Source of the DNA: Oreocharis arfaki
Taxonomy: Eukaryota > Chordata > Aves > Passeriformes > Paramythiidae
Direction: 5' to 3'
DNA: 64,000 nt
Assembly: GCA_013398015.1 (NCBI GenBank)
Contig: VZRR01010329.1
Coordinates: 124,001-188,000, forward strand
Within the stretch, counting starts at the first letter, position 1, and every line of letters starts with the position of its first letter. Below, piece by piece: positions 1 through 12,599 of this stretch. A program made the translations under genes and the position numbers. Under the pieces are notes generated by a model. The model made no database searches, was not told the DNA's origin, and worked only from the letters and a program-made list of their open reading frames with translations.

Positions 1-1964
1 GGGTGGTCTCTGTGGAGGAGATGTTGCACAGGTAATTAGGTTGGTAATTTGGACCTCAGAGCCTCTGTCAGTTGCAGTTGTTCCTGAGGCAACAAAGCTC
101 CTTGTCCCATACCAGTATATGCAACATCTACGTGGCAGTGAAATCCCTACTGACCCTATGCCTTGAAGCTTGAGACGTGTAGGCTTTGAAATTTTGTTCT
201 GAGCAAAACAACTTTAGATGCAGCTTTTATGAATCTTCCATAATGTACCTTTCTTTAAAAAGGTAATTCTATTTCAAAACAAGTTATAAAGCACCATAAT
301 TTTGCCTTATTAAAGAGTTCTCAGATAATAGCACACCATAATTAGGCTTCCCAAAATGTTATTCTTCCTTTCTAAATATTTCAACCTCAGCAACTCTCCA
401 ACATCAGACGTCAAGGCCTGTCTGAAACTCAAAGATACTTGTGTAACAAATAAAGCACGCACTTCAGGTTTAAAAGCTGATCTGCCTTGTGCTAGTTCAA
501 ACTTGCCTTGTCTGATGCTTCTCCATTCTTTGTATGGCTGCACATCTTAATATCAGACACATATAAATGCAACACTCCTTCAACTATTCAAATGTAAATT
601 TAAACACTTTTCATGGTTGAGATTATGCTGGCAGAATACTTGTAAAAATGGGATCCTGACAGGAAATGTATGGTTGCCAAATTTTCTCTCCATTTTTTTC
701 CATTTCCTGACAGAGAAATCCTTATAAAAAAAGGTCATGAGGAAGAAATATTTATCTTGTGTTAATAATTTCCTTGAAAATCCTAGAAACACTAACAATA
801 ACAAAGACATTTTGTCTCTTGACATTTAAAAAAAGACTAATTTTTTATATCTGTTAATGTTGTCAAATGATAAAGCGACTTTTTGTGTCAGCTGATCAAA
901 AATTTTCCCATAGGGTAGGTTCACATTTTACATTAGATTAGATTATCCTGGTAAGTCTTTCTCTTTTTATTTTTTTTGCCATTTATGATAACATTTGTTA
1001 TAAAATGAAAATTAAAATGAAAAATAGTTTTTGCCTGAGAAATGTATTGGCAAACATAATCACTACCTCAAATGTGATAAAGCCATATGAATCACCTGCT
1101 CATAAATCCTGCATTGTAATCCTCTAAAATCTATCTTTATTACAACTTTTCTGTTGTACAGTACCTGATATGAGGCTCATGGAATTACAAAAAATATATC
1201 AGCAGTAAAACACTCTTCATGAAACCTGGCAGGCTATGTAAAATTTAACTGCACTGTGTATTTTACCCTGTAGTTGGTTTACAACAAAGCCAATCATGCT
1301 CTGAATACAGTGGTGGAAAAGAATACACCTTTCATCCTCTTAAGTTGTTATACAGATGCTTGGGACCACATGGACTGTGCCCTGAGAAGCAATCACACTG
1401 CTCCCAAAGAGATAAGATAATGCTGGAGGATTTAGCTGGTTGTATGTTTATACAGTGAGTTCATATAGCCTGAGTTCTTGAGGCTGCTCTGGCCTGGTTT
1501 TCACCCCGAGCTGAGCCAACTGTCAAAACCTAGCAGGTCATTCTGTTTCACACGCTTCCTGTTGATCACCTTCGAAGGAAAGTCTGAAAATTGAGCTAAA
1601 AATCTGTTCCTAGAGATGGTTTGGTGACTTAGAGTTACTACATAAGTATCTCCCTTGAGCTTTTAAACAAGACCTGAAACACTCATAAGGAGAATTATCT
1701 GTTCACGAAACAAGGTGAAAGATGAAAATTTATTTTCATTTATTGATTGTTTTTAAAGACACATATCATACAAACAAAATTTGCCTCTTGAATATCAGCC
1801 TCACTTGGTGTGGACACAGACAGGACAACTGACCTCAAGAAATCAAAGGGATATCCCATTCTATATGTTGCCATGCGCAGGATATAAAGGCGGGGGTGGA
1901 GAAAAAGGAAGGGTGGACATGTTCCAAGTTGGGTGTTTTGTCTTTCTGAGTCACCAGTATGTGT
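1..1964. other. AT-rich spacer, nothing recognised
   Basis: No repeat family, RNA gene or convincing exon was recognised. Short open frames on both strands around 310-550 overlap each other and show no splice context or familiar domain. A 37-nt segment at 914-950 is bounded by AG and GTAAGT, but it is too short and isolated to call. Confidence 0.5.
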
Positions 1965-2206
1965 GATGGAACCCTGCTTTACTGGGAATGGCTGAACACT
2001 TGGCTGCCCATGGAAAGTGGTGAATTAACTCCTTGTTTTGCACGGCTTGTGTGAGCAGCTTTTGCTTTCCCTATTAAATTTTCTTTATCTCAGCCCACAA
2101 GCTGTCTCACTTCTACCCTTCTGATTCTCTTCCCCAATGGAAGCAGACAAGAAGTGAGCAAGTGGCTTCTTGGGGCTGAGCTGCCAGCTGGGGTAAAACC
2201 TTCAGC
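1965..2206 (+). mobile_element. 3' part of an old endogenous retrovirus LTR
   Basis: The stretch runs from 'ccctgctttactgggaatgg' through a pyrimidine-rich section with an ATTAAA poly(A) signal near 2073. It then passes 'tctttatctcagcccacaag' and ends in 'ctggggtaaaacc'. From memory this follows the 3' end of a common avian ERV-type LTR whose copies finish in a similar ggttaaacc motif. The 5' part was not recognised and no TSD was found, so this is a truncated, diverged copy. The family name is not given because I cannot search. There is no coding capacity. Confidence 0.55.
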
Positions 2207-5200
2207 TCTGGGGTTGTACACTCATAGATACAGTCCAGCTTAAATCCCCCTAGATCAAAAATTCTGCAGCACTGCTTTCCCCCTTGATCACAGGTGCACC
2301 TTATCAAATGCTCCATCTTATTGAAATCAATCAAATCAGCTGCTTGGAAGAACTGACCCAGTCAAAATGAAACCCAGCACTTGAAAGTTCTATCCATCCC
2401 CTTTAGCTAGATGATGGTAGAGCCAACACAAGGACGCTGGGAATACAGGACCAACACTTTCATTTTAAGACTCTTGTGAGACAGAAGAGTAAGGTAAAGA
2501 GACTGTAAGGGCTAAAGAGACACGTGCAACATTTGGAGCCTCTGATGGCAGGGAGTTCTTTAAAATGCTGATCAGCATTTGACAATACCAGCAGTCTGTG
2601 GAAATACTGCAGGATTGGGCTGTTATTTAACATTTACAAATTAATACTGCACTCAAGATAATCAATGGCTTGAGCACACATGCTTTCACACACCACCTGC
2701 CCGTCTCCCTCTCACTTCTGTTGTTTCTTCTCACTCTGAAGAAGAGTTGCTAAGTGCTATGCTTGCATGTAATACGACATGGCCACAGGGAATGGAGAAA
2801 TGGGAGGGGAGGGGGTGAGAGAAAGAGAGACAGAGAAAGAACTTGGGCTTTGAGTAACTACTTCATCTTGTCTGTGGTGGTAAGAGTTTATTGTTCTAAC
2901 CCCCTGGTCACCTCTTAAAATACATGAAAGGGCAATGGCAACAGTTCTTAGGCACTGCTGCAGCAGACCTGTGATATATAGCTACACACCGCCCTCAGTT
3001 TCATCCAGTCAACTGCTCCCTTCACTGGCATTCACAACTGAAACAACCAAATGTGTCTATTAGCACCCATCAGATGAGCATTTAATCAGTAACCAGTGAG
3101 ACCCATGTGTTATAAAACGGGATGAGAGTTCTGGATAGCAACTTAAGAAATAAGTTGCCACCATCAAAAAGAAGAAATTATGTAAACCCAGGCTTTTGCT
3201 ATAAGATGCAGTAGCCAGATGAAAGATAATGTGGTATCAATAGGGATTTTTGAAATACCCAGAGTCCTTTTTGGAAAACTGCAAAATTTCGAGGGATATT
3301 TATGAGTATGGACTTTCAAGTAGTGTATATTCTAAACAGTAACGCTGTATGTGACATTTATTTCCAAAAGAAAGCACATTAATGTTTCTGCTTCAATGAT
3401 AGTAATGATGACAAACTCTTCTGCTACTTTCAGACTAAAACATTTTTCATTAAAATATTGCCATTTCCATGATCTGATGCTTTTCTTTCAATCTTAACAG
3501 TGAAAAAGTATGCAACATAAAAAATATTAAGTCATTTTTAAGCTATTTGATCAGGAAATATCCCCAAGCAAGAGTATTTGTTTTGGAGTGATGTTCTGTT
3601 AAGACCACACTTCAATCTCTGTCACAAGAATATATTTCCATCTCAAAACATCTGCTTAAATCAAAATATCTAATTTACATCAAAGATAAGTTTACATGAC
3701 TTTGTATTTTGTCAGCTGGGACCTAAGCATTTTTCCAGTTGCAGAAAACAGACCATAGGCAGTGTCAAAATAAAAAGACACCCTGAGAACACACTGTAAG
3801 CTAACCATGACATCCATTACCTGCCTACCACATTAAAGGGGTGGTACTTTTATTTATAGCCCCAAGTGTTCCCTGTACAGCCTTAACTCAGTACTTAGAG
3901 AACTCCCTGACCCACACTATCTGTAATAGGAGAGGATACCTTTTAACATGTCTCAAGAATACTTAACAACTCAAGCACTTAGTCCTTACTCGCACAATAA
4001 AACTCACACTTTCTGGCACTGAGCCAAGCTGAAGCTCTAGTAATGCGTATATAAACTGAAATATATGTCTTCTGTATATGCAGCACAGGTATTGAACACA
4101 TAAGTTATAACTAGCAAAAACAATAGAAAAAATTAAGCGTTTCTGTGTGAACACTATTTTTTCTTGCAAGCTGGATTTAATTTCATATGGGTACTAAATA
4201 GCAAATCCTGCTGAGGCTAGTAAAATTAGGAAATCTCTCTGTTGCATCTGTAACATTAATCACATATTTGGATCCTGATTTTTTCCTGTACAAAGTTATT
4301 GTTTCCTCCTGCAATAAAAATGACAGTTAGTAGTGATTTCCCGTTCTGTTTCCACGTGAATATCTGCTGGCACTCCAAAACCATTAACACAGCAACATAT
4401 TTCCAGGACTTTTATATGAAACTGGAGATCAGAAAGATCAGTATTACAATTTTATGATGCTGTTTGCTTTACCACTTGTGTGCTAACCCGATTAAGATAG
4501 TAAATGTCAATTTGTCCTTCAGACACAGTATACCCATGTTGTTTAGCAAAATTTTTCACAGAGATGTTCAATTTTTATATTCAGAGTTCTTAAAGTTTTG
4601 AGATGTTACTTTTTACAAACTGTATAAGAAATGGTAACAAGCAGAAAACCTCACACTTGGTGCATTTATTTGTGGGTTTTTGTGACACTTTCTCATTCAA
4701 ATAAATGAATGAATTTATCTCCATAATACCCTTGTGAGTTAAACACTGCCATTTCCATTTTTCTCTGAATCAATGCAGATGTTTGAAGCTTTTCTTCTTG
4801 GCTTGAGAGAGTAGGGAGAGGTATTCATTTGCTGAGTGGATTTCAATTTCTGTATAAAGCAATTGGAGAGCAACCTATATTTTAAAGCAAAAGAAAGCCC
4901 AGGGAACTGTACCATACTTAAATTGCAATATATCAAAGCTGACAGTAAGCAGGCTCTCTTCATTCTCCACCACCTCCTTGTTCTGTTCTACACCCCTCTC
5001 ATATATCCTTCAGTTTTAATTCTCTTTATTACTTATTATCTGTGCTGCTCAAAACATGCTTGGCATTTTTTGAGACAACTCTTGCCCTGAACAGCAGAAT
5101 GCAATAATAACTGTGTAGTTCCAGAATGCCATTTCTCCTTCTTTTATAGCCCTATTTCTGTTCTATTTGAGCAGCTCTGAATTTAATGCATTTCTCCTCA

Positions 5201-5630
5201 TCTCCCTGTGCCCCAGGGAAGGACCGCCATCTCCACTGTACAGATGGGAATTCAAATAGATCTAGAGTGCACACTGAGTAGAGCTCTCAAGCCAGTTTTT
5301 CTAGTCTTTGGTCTCATTCTGACATGATGCACTTGGAAATGGGCTGCAGGGCCCTGCCACTGACATACATTCCACCTGCCTTAGCAGCAATACTGTGTCA
5401 TCCTCAGATAATTTTTATAAGGCTCCTGGTGCCACCTGTCTAAAAGGCATGAGTGCTCATAGAAAAGCTGATTTGTGGTTGCTCTCTTAAATAATTGTAT
5501 TAAGCCACAAGCATCCTGCAGCTGGTTAGGCTCTGAGCAAGGTAAAAGAGAGAGTCAGATTCTAGCTCCCACAGACATTGTGTCTGTCCACAGAGGTTAA
5601 TGGAATTAACCCCAGATTCTTGGGGAATTA
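2207..5630. other. AT-rich spacer
   Basis: No gene or repeat family was recognised. A purine-rich tract (about 2787-2840) contains several G runs. The short minus-strand open frame at 3963-4169 has no supporting feature beyond one GTAAGG-type donor and is treated as chance. Confidence 0.45.
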
Positions 5631-5635
5631 GGTAG

Positions 5636-5677
5636 GTATCTATCTATCTGTCTATCTATCTATCCAGTCTATCTATT
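5636..5677. repeat. (TATC)n microsatellite
   Basis: About ten TATC/TCTA units, interrupted by single-base changes (ctatctg, ccagtc). This is an imperfect tetranucleotide repeat that probably varies between individuals. Confidence 0.85.
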
Positions 5678-7317
5678 TCTCTTGAGGGCTGAACATAAAT
5701 GACTTGGGAAGTCACTGGATGAAAAGTAGCAGGGGATTTCAAAGCCTGCCTTACAAGACCCAGGTAAACTAAGAAGTCAATGAACTATCCCCATCTCAAG
5801 GACACCCAAACACAGGGATCAACTCTGCAGAGTTGTAATACTTAAACCTGTTTGCACAGGCCACCTTTCTTTCCCCACTCTCCCCTAGACAGTAACACCT
5901 TTGGTCAAGCACCATACAGCCACAAAACTGAGGCATTTGCAATCCATGGAACAGCTGCCTTTTGAATTTCTCCTCCCTATATTTGTTCCTCTGCCACTGG
6001 AGTCTGAAAGTGCTGCTTTTGATTATAAACACCTCCTACATCCCTGCTGAGCAGATTGCCATTCTCCCTCCCAGACCACCTCCACAAGTACACTGGGAAA
6101 TCTGCCAGCATACACAGTTCCCCTTCCTCCTTAGTTGAGAAAACGGCATCCTGAGAATATGGTACAGGTGCAGGTTTCACAAGAAACAGCCCCCACAGTC
6201 AAATAAAATTGCTTTAGTCAGGATAAATTGGAGACTTCTTGGGGATTTTCCCTTATTTTCTAAAACCTTAGTAACGATACACAAATAAATAAAGTTCCAA
6301 CAGTTCCATCTGTGATAAATGAACATACAATAAATCTGAATGAAAATGGTTCTATGAAAATGGTTCTATAATAAAGATTTTTAAGAATAACATCTTATAT
6401 AACAGTATTTACCCTCTTTTACATACCATTTCCCTTCAAGTTAGTGGGAAAAAGAAGAGGAGAAGGATGTAGGAAATAAATAAAGTACAGAAAAAAATTA
6501 TTGGCAGTTTACTGGCATTTGTTTTTTCAAATATCATCACATTCATCATTAAAAATGCTATCTTTCAACAAGAAAGACCTGTGTGGTCACATTGCTGTAA
6601 ACTCACGGTTCTCACATACTTTATTCTCTCATTTGTCTATCTGACATTCATGTTGATTCATACTGCCAAGTCTCATGCAGTGAACATGATAATAAAACCA
6701 ATAACGTCTCCTACACTCCAGCTTAGCTGGAAGCAGCTTCCATACGCGTGTGACACCAGCGTCTCTTTCCCACAAAAAATGTGAAAACAACCTTTTCTTT
6801 CTTCTGTTCCTCAGGCAGTGGATTTAACAGGGCAATATAACCCACTGTCCAGATGTATCCAGGGTGAGGTGAGGTTGCAGAATAAGGACAGGACTGCGAC
6901 ACTGCTCTACAGCCAAGAACATTTTCTTGAGCAAGAAACCAAACACAAGGAGCTCAGCTGGACAACATAATGTCCAGAAGGGTCATCACCTCTGAGATTC
7001 AAACCTCCTACAACAGCCTCTGCAGTACTTGCAGCTAATATTCCATATGGTGCAACAGTCCATGCTGCAGCCCAGCAATACAATCCTTCCACAGGATGGT
7101 GATCTAAAGTTCAAGAGAGGTCTAGAATAAAATACAACAGCAGATGACATAAAATAAGTGTTGATACTGGGGAGAAGTTGAACATAATACAAGCAGAAAC
7201 AAAATCAGCAACTGGCACCAGCCCTCCAGACTTAAAAAATTGTTATCAGCTCTTGGAGCCACCACTTCCAGCCATTTTTTCCCACCTGTTCTAGCAATGT
7301 GCACTCATTCATTATAT
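5678..7317. other. Spacer, nothing recognised
   Basis: Slightly higher GC than its surroundings between 5790 and 6180 and between 6800 and 7300. Overlapping short minus-strand frames lie there in different phases, which argues against coding. No repeat family was recognised. Confidence 0.4.
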
Positions 7318-7360
7318 GGCACTATCTCTCATGGAATAAAACTCTACAAGAGATAGTGCC
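7318..7360. repeat. Perfect 12-bp inverted repeat (hairpin)
   Basis: Arms ggcactatctct (7318-7329) and agagatagtgcc (7349-7360) are exact reverse complements around a 19-nt loop. The RNA of either strand could form a stable stem. No terminal repeats of a known small transposon are seen beside it. Confidence 0.7.
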
Positions 7361-7589
7361 CCAGTTCACTCTGCTTCTTCCATATAAACAAATACATATA
7401 TCCCATTAGAAAGCATAATCAGTTACTACAGAGCATGAAATAGCACATATAACAGTGTGTTGCAGGCAGAAGACTCCTGACCTAGGGAATTTCCCTTAAT
7501 TTAAGTAACTGACAATTTTTAACATTAAATTCTAATTATTGATGCTGGTATTGGAAAAAAAAAGTTTAAAAAATGACTTAAGCCAACCC

Positions 7590-8000
7590 TTTGCCTCCCC
7601 CTTCTTCAGACTCAACTCAAGCCCAACATCTCTCTTCCCCCCTTCCCAGTCTCACCTTCCTCTGTTTTGCCAAACCCTTCAGTGTGGTGTTGAGGGGTGC
7701 AGGTGCTCCAGGTCAGTGTCAATTTCTTCTGCCCTTTGCTTCTTGCTGTTTTTCTTCCACTGCTCCTTGCCTCTTACTGCTCCTCTGCCCTGGTGCAGGA
7801 CACTCCATCCCTTCAGGGGGGTTCTTACCCAAGTGCAAGGGTCTCCAGCTGTGATCCCAGCACTGTTCCCTTCCACACTGCTCCCCCACTTTGCCTCTCT
7901 TTTCTCCTGGTAGGTCTATTCACTTTTTTCTTCCTGAGTCCCCTCCCAGCATGGCCTCCTCCCAACAGGGCACTATGCTACCAGACCCTGTTGCTGCTGC
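7590..8000. other. Pyrimidine-rich, GC-elevated block, possible decayed repeat
   Basis: About 400 bp rich in C and T on the + strand, with overlapping open frames in all three + phases up to about 130 codons. The bias, not selection, explains these frames because pyrimidine-rich sequence contains few stops. The texture resembles the internal part of avian LTR elements, but I could not place it in a family. Confidence 0.3.
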
Positions 8001-8388
8001 TCCATGAACAGAGCAGTGAAATTAAACAATCTCATTACCAGTTCCACTTGTTATATCTTCTAAATATTTTGCATTCCAAGAATGTTCAGTAGCACTGGAA
8101 GTCTCATTGAAGTCAACAAGACTATTAATATGACGAAGTCCTCTGCCCTGTGCTCCCAAAGACTGGTTTACCTATTTGCACTATTTGAAGAAAAAGGCAA
8201 TAAGTTTTTTTCAGGAATTTTGCAGTTTTTAACCATACAAAAAGGAAGACAATCATGGAGGACTCAAGACACACAACAAAATTTTGTGATTTGCTGGTAT
8301 GCTTTGAAATTAAATTCTGAGCTGCCAGTGATGGTGAACATCAGTGATGGTGATATGCTGCAACAGGATCTAACTTCCTATTATTGTT

Positions 8389-8501
8389 GATGTGGTGCTT
8401 GGGGACATGCTTGGTGCTGGACCTAGCAGTGTTAGGTTAATGGTTGTACTTGATGACCTCAGAGGTCTTTTCCAACCTTAATGTTATTATGATTCTATGA
8501 A
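8389..8501 (+). mobile_element. CR1 LINE 3' end
   Basis: The segment ends in 'cttgatgacctcagaggtc', 'ttttccaacctt' and 'gattctatga', which is the diagnostic 3' tail of avian CR1 elements read in sense. The roughly 110 bp present is only the 3' untranslated end, as usual for 5'-truncated CR1 copies. There is no coding capacity. Confidence 0.9.
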
Positions 8502-9474
8502 ACAATTCACAACCTTAGTCTGCTCTGAATTTATGAGTTGCATACCAAAGTATTTATTACATCAAAAAGACATGTAAGAAATGACAATTAGACATCTCAT
8601 CCTACTAAAGTGCCTGCTGAAATAACATTAGTGCTCTGGTTATTAACCCCAAATAAACACACTGCCTGGCTTTGTCTTGGGAATTTTTGAGGCTGACACT
8701 GCAGGATCAGTGACAATTTCCATCACTCGGTTACCGTGGTTACAGTAAAAAAGACTATGAATTCCTGAAAAGATAGATCTCAAACATCAACTGTCCAACT
8801 TATGGCCCACACCTATTGTAGTTCTTGACTAGTTTAGATATATGTAGTATTTTTCTTTAATCTTGGATTCCCTACTGCAAAATGAAAGATTCCTTTTTCA
8901 GAGTGAAAAAGGGGGTTGTCTTTTTCATCACTGAAAAAAAGCATTTTTCACCATTTGAAAGACATTTTTTCATTTCTCTTCTCTGATTATTTGACTAGCA
9001 TAAAAATACAGCAAAAATTTGAAAGAGATCTCTGTTTACTTTAAATCTCTCAAAAATTAATTTGGAGAAGGTCAAATTACATACTGTGAGGAGAGATAGC
9101 TGTATTCTTTCTGAAATAAATATGCCTGAATGGTGTTCTGCACCTGAGGTACTTTTAAAAGTCATTTACTAATAATATGTATGTTTAAATTAACAAAGAA
9201 CTTTGTATAAATCATGAACATGATCTTAGTGTTAACATTAGATTTATGATACTATAATGAACGGAAGTATATAGTCAGGCATAAGAATAAAGGAAAATAA
9301 GTTACTATACCTTAGGCTATGGTTTCTAGAAGCCAAAACTTCTGATAATTATTTTTAATGAAGCCTTTATTTTAACAGCTAATACCACAGTGAAATACTA
9401 GATTCATCTCTATATGTAAGTTCATTGCATTCAAGCATTTGAAGGATAAACAGTAGAAAATTGTAAAATTTAAG
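8502..9474. other. AT-rich spacer
   Basis: No gene or repeat was recognised in this stretch between a CR1 tail and a solo LTR. Confidence 0.5.
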
Positions 9475-9479
9475 ATAGG

Positions 9480-10346
9480 TGTATTGGTGTCCAGGCTTTG
9501 GTAGCAGCATGGTTACAGGGGTGGCTTCTGTGAGAAGCTCACAGAAACTTCTCCCATGTACAACAGAGCCAATGCCACCCAACTCGAAGGTGGACCTGCC
9601 ACTGGACAAGGCTGAGCCCATCAGCAGCAGGTAACACCTCTGGGATAATACGGTTAAGAACAAGGGGAAAAAAAGCTGTGCAGCAGCATCCAGAGAGAAA
9701 AGTGACAATGGGTGAGAGAATCAGGTCTGCAGACACCAAGGTCAGGGAAGAAGAAGCAGGAGGTGCTTCAGATACCAGGGCAGAGATTCCCCTGCAGTCT
9801 ACAGTGTAGCCCATGGGGGTCCATGGTGGAGCAGAGATCCACCTGCAGCCCAAGTTGAACCCCATGCCCAGAGCAGGTGGATGCCCAAAGGAGGCTGCAA
9901 TCCCGTGGGAATCCCACTCCTGGCAGGACCCATGTTCCTGTAGAGAGAGAAGCCCATGCTGGAGCAGTTTGCTGGCAGAACTTGTGACTACATGGGGCAC
10001 AGACAGCATGTGATGAACTGACAGCAGCCCCCATTCCCCTGCAGTGCTGAGAGGGAAGAGCTGGGAAAATCAGGAGTAAAGTTGAGATGGGGAAGAAGGG
10101 GAGGGTGAGGGGAAGGTGTTTTAAGATTAAGTTTTATTTCTCATTACTCTGATTTGACTGGCAATAAACTAAGTTAATTTCCCCAAGTGGAGACTGTTTG
10201 GTCCATAATAGTAAATGTGCAGTAATCTCTCCTTGCTCCTATTTCAAGCCTTTCTTTACATTTTCTCTCCCTTGCCCACCTGAGGAGCGGAGTTATAGAG
10301 TGGCTTTGGTGAGCACCTGAAATCCATCAAAGGTCAACCCAACACA
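9480..10346 (+). mobile_element. Solo LTR of an avian endogenous retrovirus (ERVL-like), 867 bp
   Basis: The element starts TGTATTGG and ends CCAACACA, imperfect inverted termini of the TG...CA type. The 5-bp flanks are atagg (9475-9479) and acagg (10347-10351), a TSD with one mismatch. A five-base duplication fits ERVL-class insertions. An AATAAA poly(A) signal lies at 10163-10168, and a decayed TATA-like 'cggttaagaa' near 9650. The centre has degenerate 'cccatg...ggagcag' repeats typical of this LTR. No gag, pol or env follows, so it is a solo LTR left by recombination between two LTRs. Open frames across it (up to 156 codons, minus strand) are incidental. Confidence 0.8.
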
Positions 10347-10351
10347 ACAGG

Positions 10352-12522
10352 ACAAAGAAAATATAATGAGGACTAAAAGAATATAATGAGGACTAAAGTT
10401 AGAGAAAGGAAAATACGTATCTGGAGTCAAATCAAATATAAAATATTGAGTCCAATCAGATGATAAAAGGAATCGGAAAAATTCTGTCCCAAGACTCGGC
10501 TGAAACAGGAACAATCAAAACATGTTGTTCACTTTGTACAACAGTCCTGAGCTAACAACAGAAGGATTAAGATGTTCTGAAAAGTCTTAGCATCCACTAA
10601 GAGATAATAACTCTCTTCAAGTGAAAGGCCAGTATGATATTCCTAACTCCTCCAATTGAACATAGTTCAGCAAATCTTCTGACAGGCTGAAGAAGTGTGA
10701 ACCTAACACCTGTTGTGTTTAAGTACACATATGCTAGAGCTGTAACAGCCCACTAAACAGGGTCTGAGCACAAGCTCAGCTGTAGCTGGTTCCCACTTAT
10801 AGGAGCCCTCAACCAGCTTTCATGCTCCCAGACAACACCTAGGCATAGATTTGAACACAGAATAAGACAAAGAGAGCTTCAAATAGACATCCTGCTTTGG
10901 GTGGGAAGAAAGTTTAGGTAGCAGGATACAAGCTGTGCCAGCTAGTTACCCTGAGGGCCAATATGTTGCTCCTAGTCCATTTTATTTACCAGGGTACATT
11001 TAGTCATGAATTTTCGGAGCAGTAAGGCACAGAAGTAAATCTGTGCCCTTCTATTGAAATCCATTGCAAATGGTTCGAAATCCATGAGACTTTTCTATTT
11101 TGGTAAGGAGCAATGACACAAAAAAAAAAAAAAACTCAAAAGCAAAGGAAAAAGAGCACTGGGGTTTTTTAATAAAAAGCCTAAAATTTACTAAGAATGT
11201 GTGGCATATCCCTCAGGAATCACTCGGATGCTCTTTCATTCACCTATGCTGATGTTTAATTCTGTGTAATGCTTTCTGAGAAGACAGAATTTTATTCAGT
11301 CTGTGCCTAAGTGAGGAAGTTAAGTTAGTGGGAGAAGGGGATTTTAACAGTTATATTCAGTTAACTTTGTATAGGAAATACTGTCATAATGCCAGGAGCT
11401 TCAGGAGAGATTCAGGCAAAGAAGACCTGTTGATTTATATGTACTGTAAAAACAGACTGTAATGAGTCATTTTAAGACTAGCTGGACACAAAATTTGCCT
11501 CTAGATTTACGCATAGAACTACCTGAGTAACTCCACTGACACAACAGCATTTTGAGCCAGTCACATATTGACACAGATCACAAAGTGGGCCACAGGACCC
11601 TCTGAATATCCCGGCTTAACAGTAGGAATTTTCTCTAGCTCTGCCACTGACTGACTAGCTAACCCTAGACAAAACAATTAATCTTGCTTCGTTCATCCAT
11701 TGTGGAAAGAGGATTTCAGTCCTTAACTACCTGAAAGGTATGTATGAAAAAATGTGCAATTATATAGTAAATATTGCTATAATAAAACATGCAAAGAAAA
11801 ACCCCTTTTGAATGTTAATTTAAGGCTAGTTCAGAATACTCATGCAATGAGTTTCTGTTATTATGCTTATTTCACAACAAATCAACACCAAAGCTCTCAA
11901 TACTCCAAAACCTTGAGGAAAAGTATGGACCAGTTTGACCAGATCTGAGCTTGATGGTCTGTATTTACGTTTAAGAAAGGTCTCAGCTGACCAGTTGCAG
12001 CCCCTCCTCTAATACGCATTAGCCTAAAGACAAACGGCTGCCAACATGAGCTCTGTAAAGCTTCATTGCATTCCCTGCTAAGTCTTCATTTTGTCACTTT
12101 ATAGTATTTGTAGATCAAAAACAGCTCTCCAGCCCCGCCTTAAGCACTGGATAAAGCAATTTCCTTTAAGAGTTTTAGGGTATTACACCCAAGTGCATTT
12201 TTGAAAAGTCTCAAATGGAGCAGATAAAAGGGCAAGCAATGGATATAAAAAGGAATAATCTCAACTTGATACCTGGCAAAAGGGGGTGATTTTTGTGTCT
12301 GTTGATTTCACAAATCATTAAACTTAACAACAAACATAAAATGAATGTTTCCTGCCCATTTTTTAAATGTGTAGGCGTTCAGGCACTTGTAATGTTCCCC
12401 CATGTGAGTGGCCATTAGATTGAGCATTGCAGGGAGGGCAATGGCATAAGTGCTCTCATAGTGTCGTCCTCAGACACGAGATGCAGTTGTTGTAGCCCCA
12501 AGGGCAGAAACCACAAGCACTT
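10352..12522. other. Spacer
   Basis: A 20-bp direct repeat (aatataatgaggactaaa, twice) lies just after the LTR at about 10362-10397, and a short poly(A) run at about 11118-11134. No gene was recognised. Confidence 0.45.
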
Positions 12523-12525
12523 ACC

Positions 12526-12578
12526 GTGCTTGCAGTCAAAGGTCTTATCTGTGTCCATGTTTTTCTTTTCTTCTCCAG
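12526..12578 (-). CDS. Weak candidate coding exon, minus strand (unidentified)
   Basis: On the minus strand an ATG with good start context (AACATGG) opens a frame reading MDTDKTFDCKH. It runs into a near-perfect splice donor (CACG|GTAAGT, exon edge about 12526). The frame stays open about 22 codons further upstream. The opposite strand carries an excellent acceptor at the same place (20-nt pyrimidine tract then CAG, exon start 12579), so the strand is ambiguous. I do not recognise the peptide. This could be a conserved first exon or a pseudo-exon. Confidence 0.2.
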
Positions 12579-12599
12579 GAGAAAACATCAGTGATTCAG

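Noticed and set aside
7539..8092. Three overlapping + frames (87-131 codons) as a gene
   Set aside because: All phases are open because the strand is pyrimidine-rich. There is no domain or splice structure.
9539..10034. 156- and 88-codon minus-strand frames
   Set aside because: They lie wholly inside the solo LTR and arise from its base composition and internal repeats.
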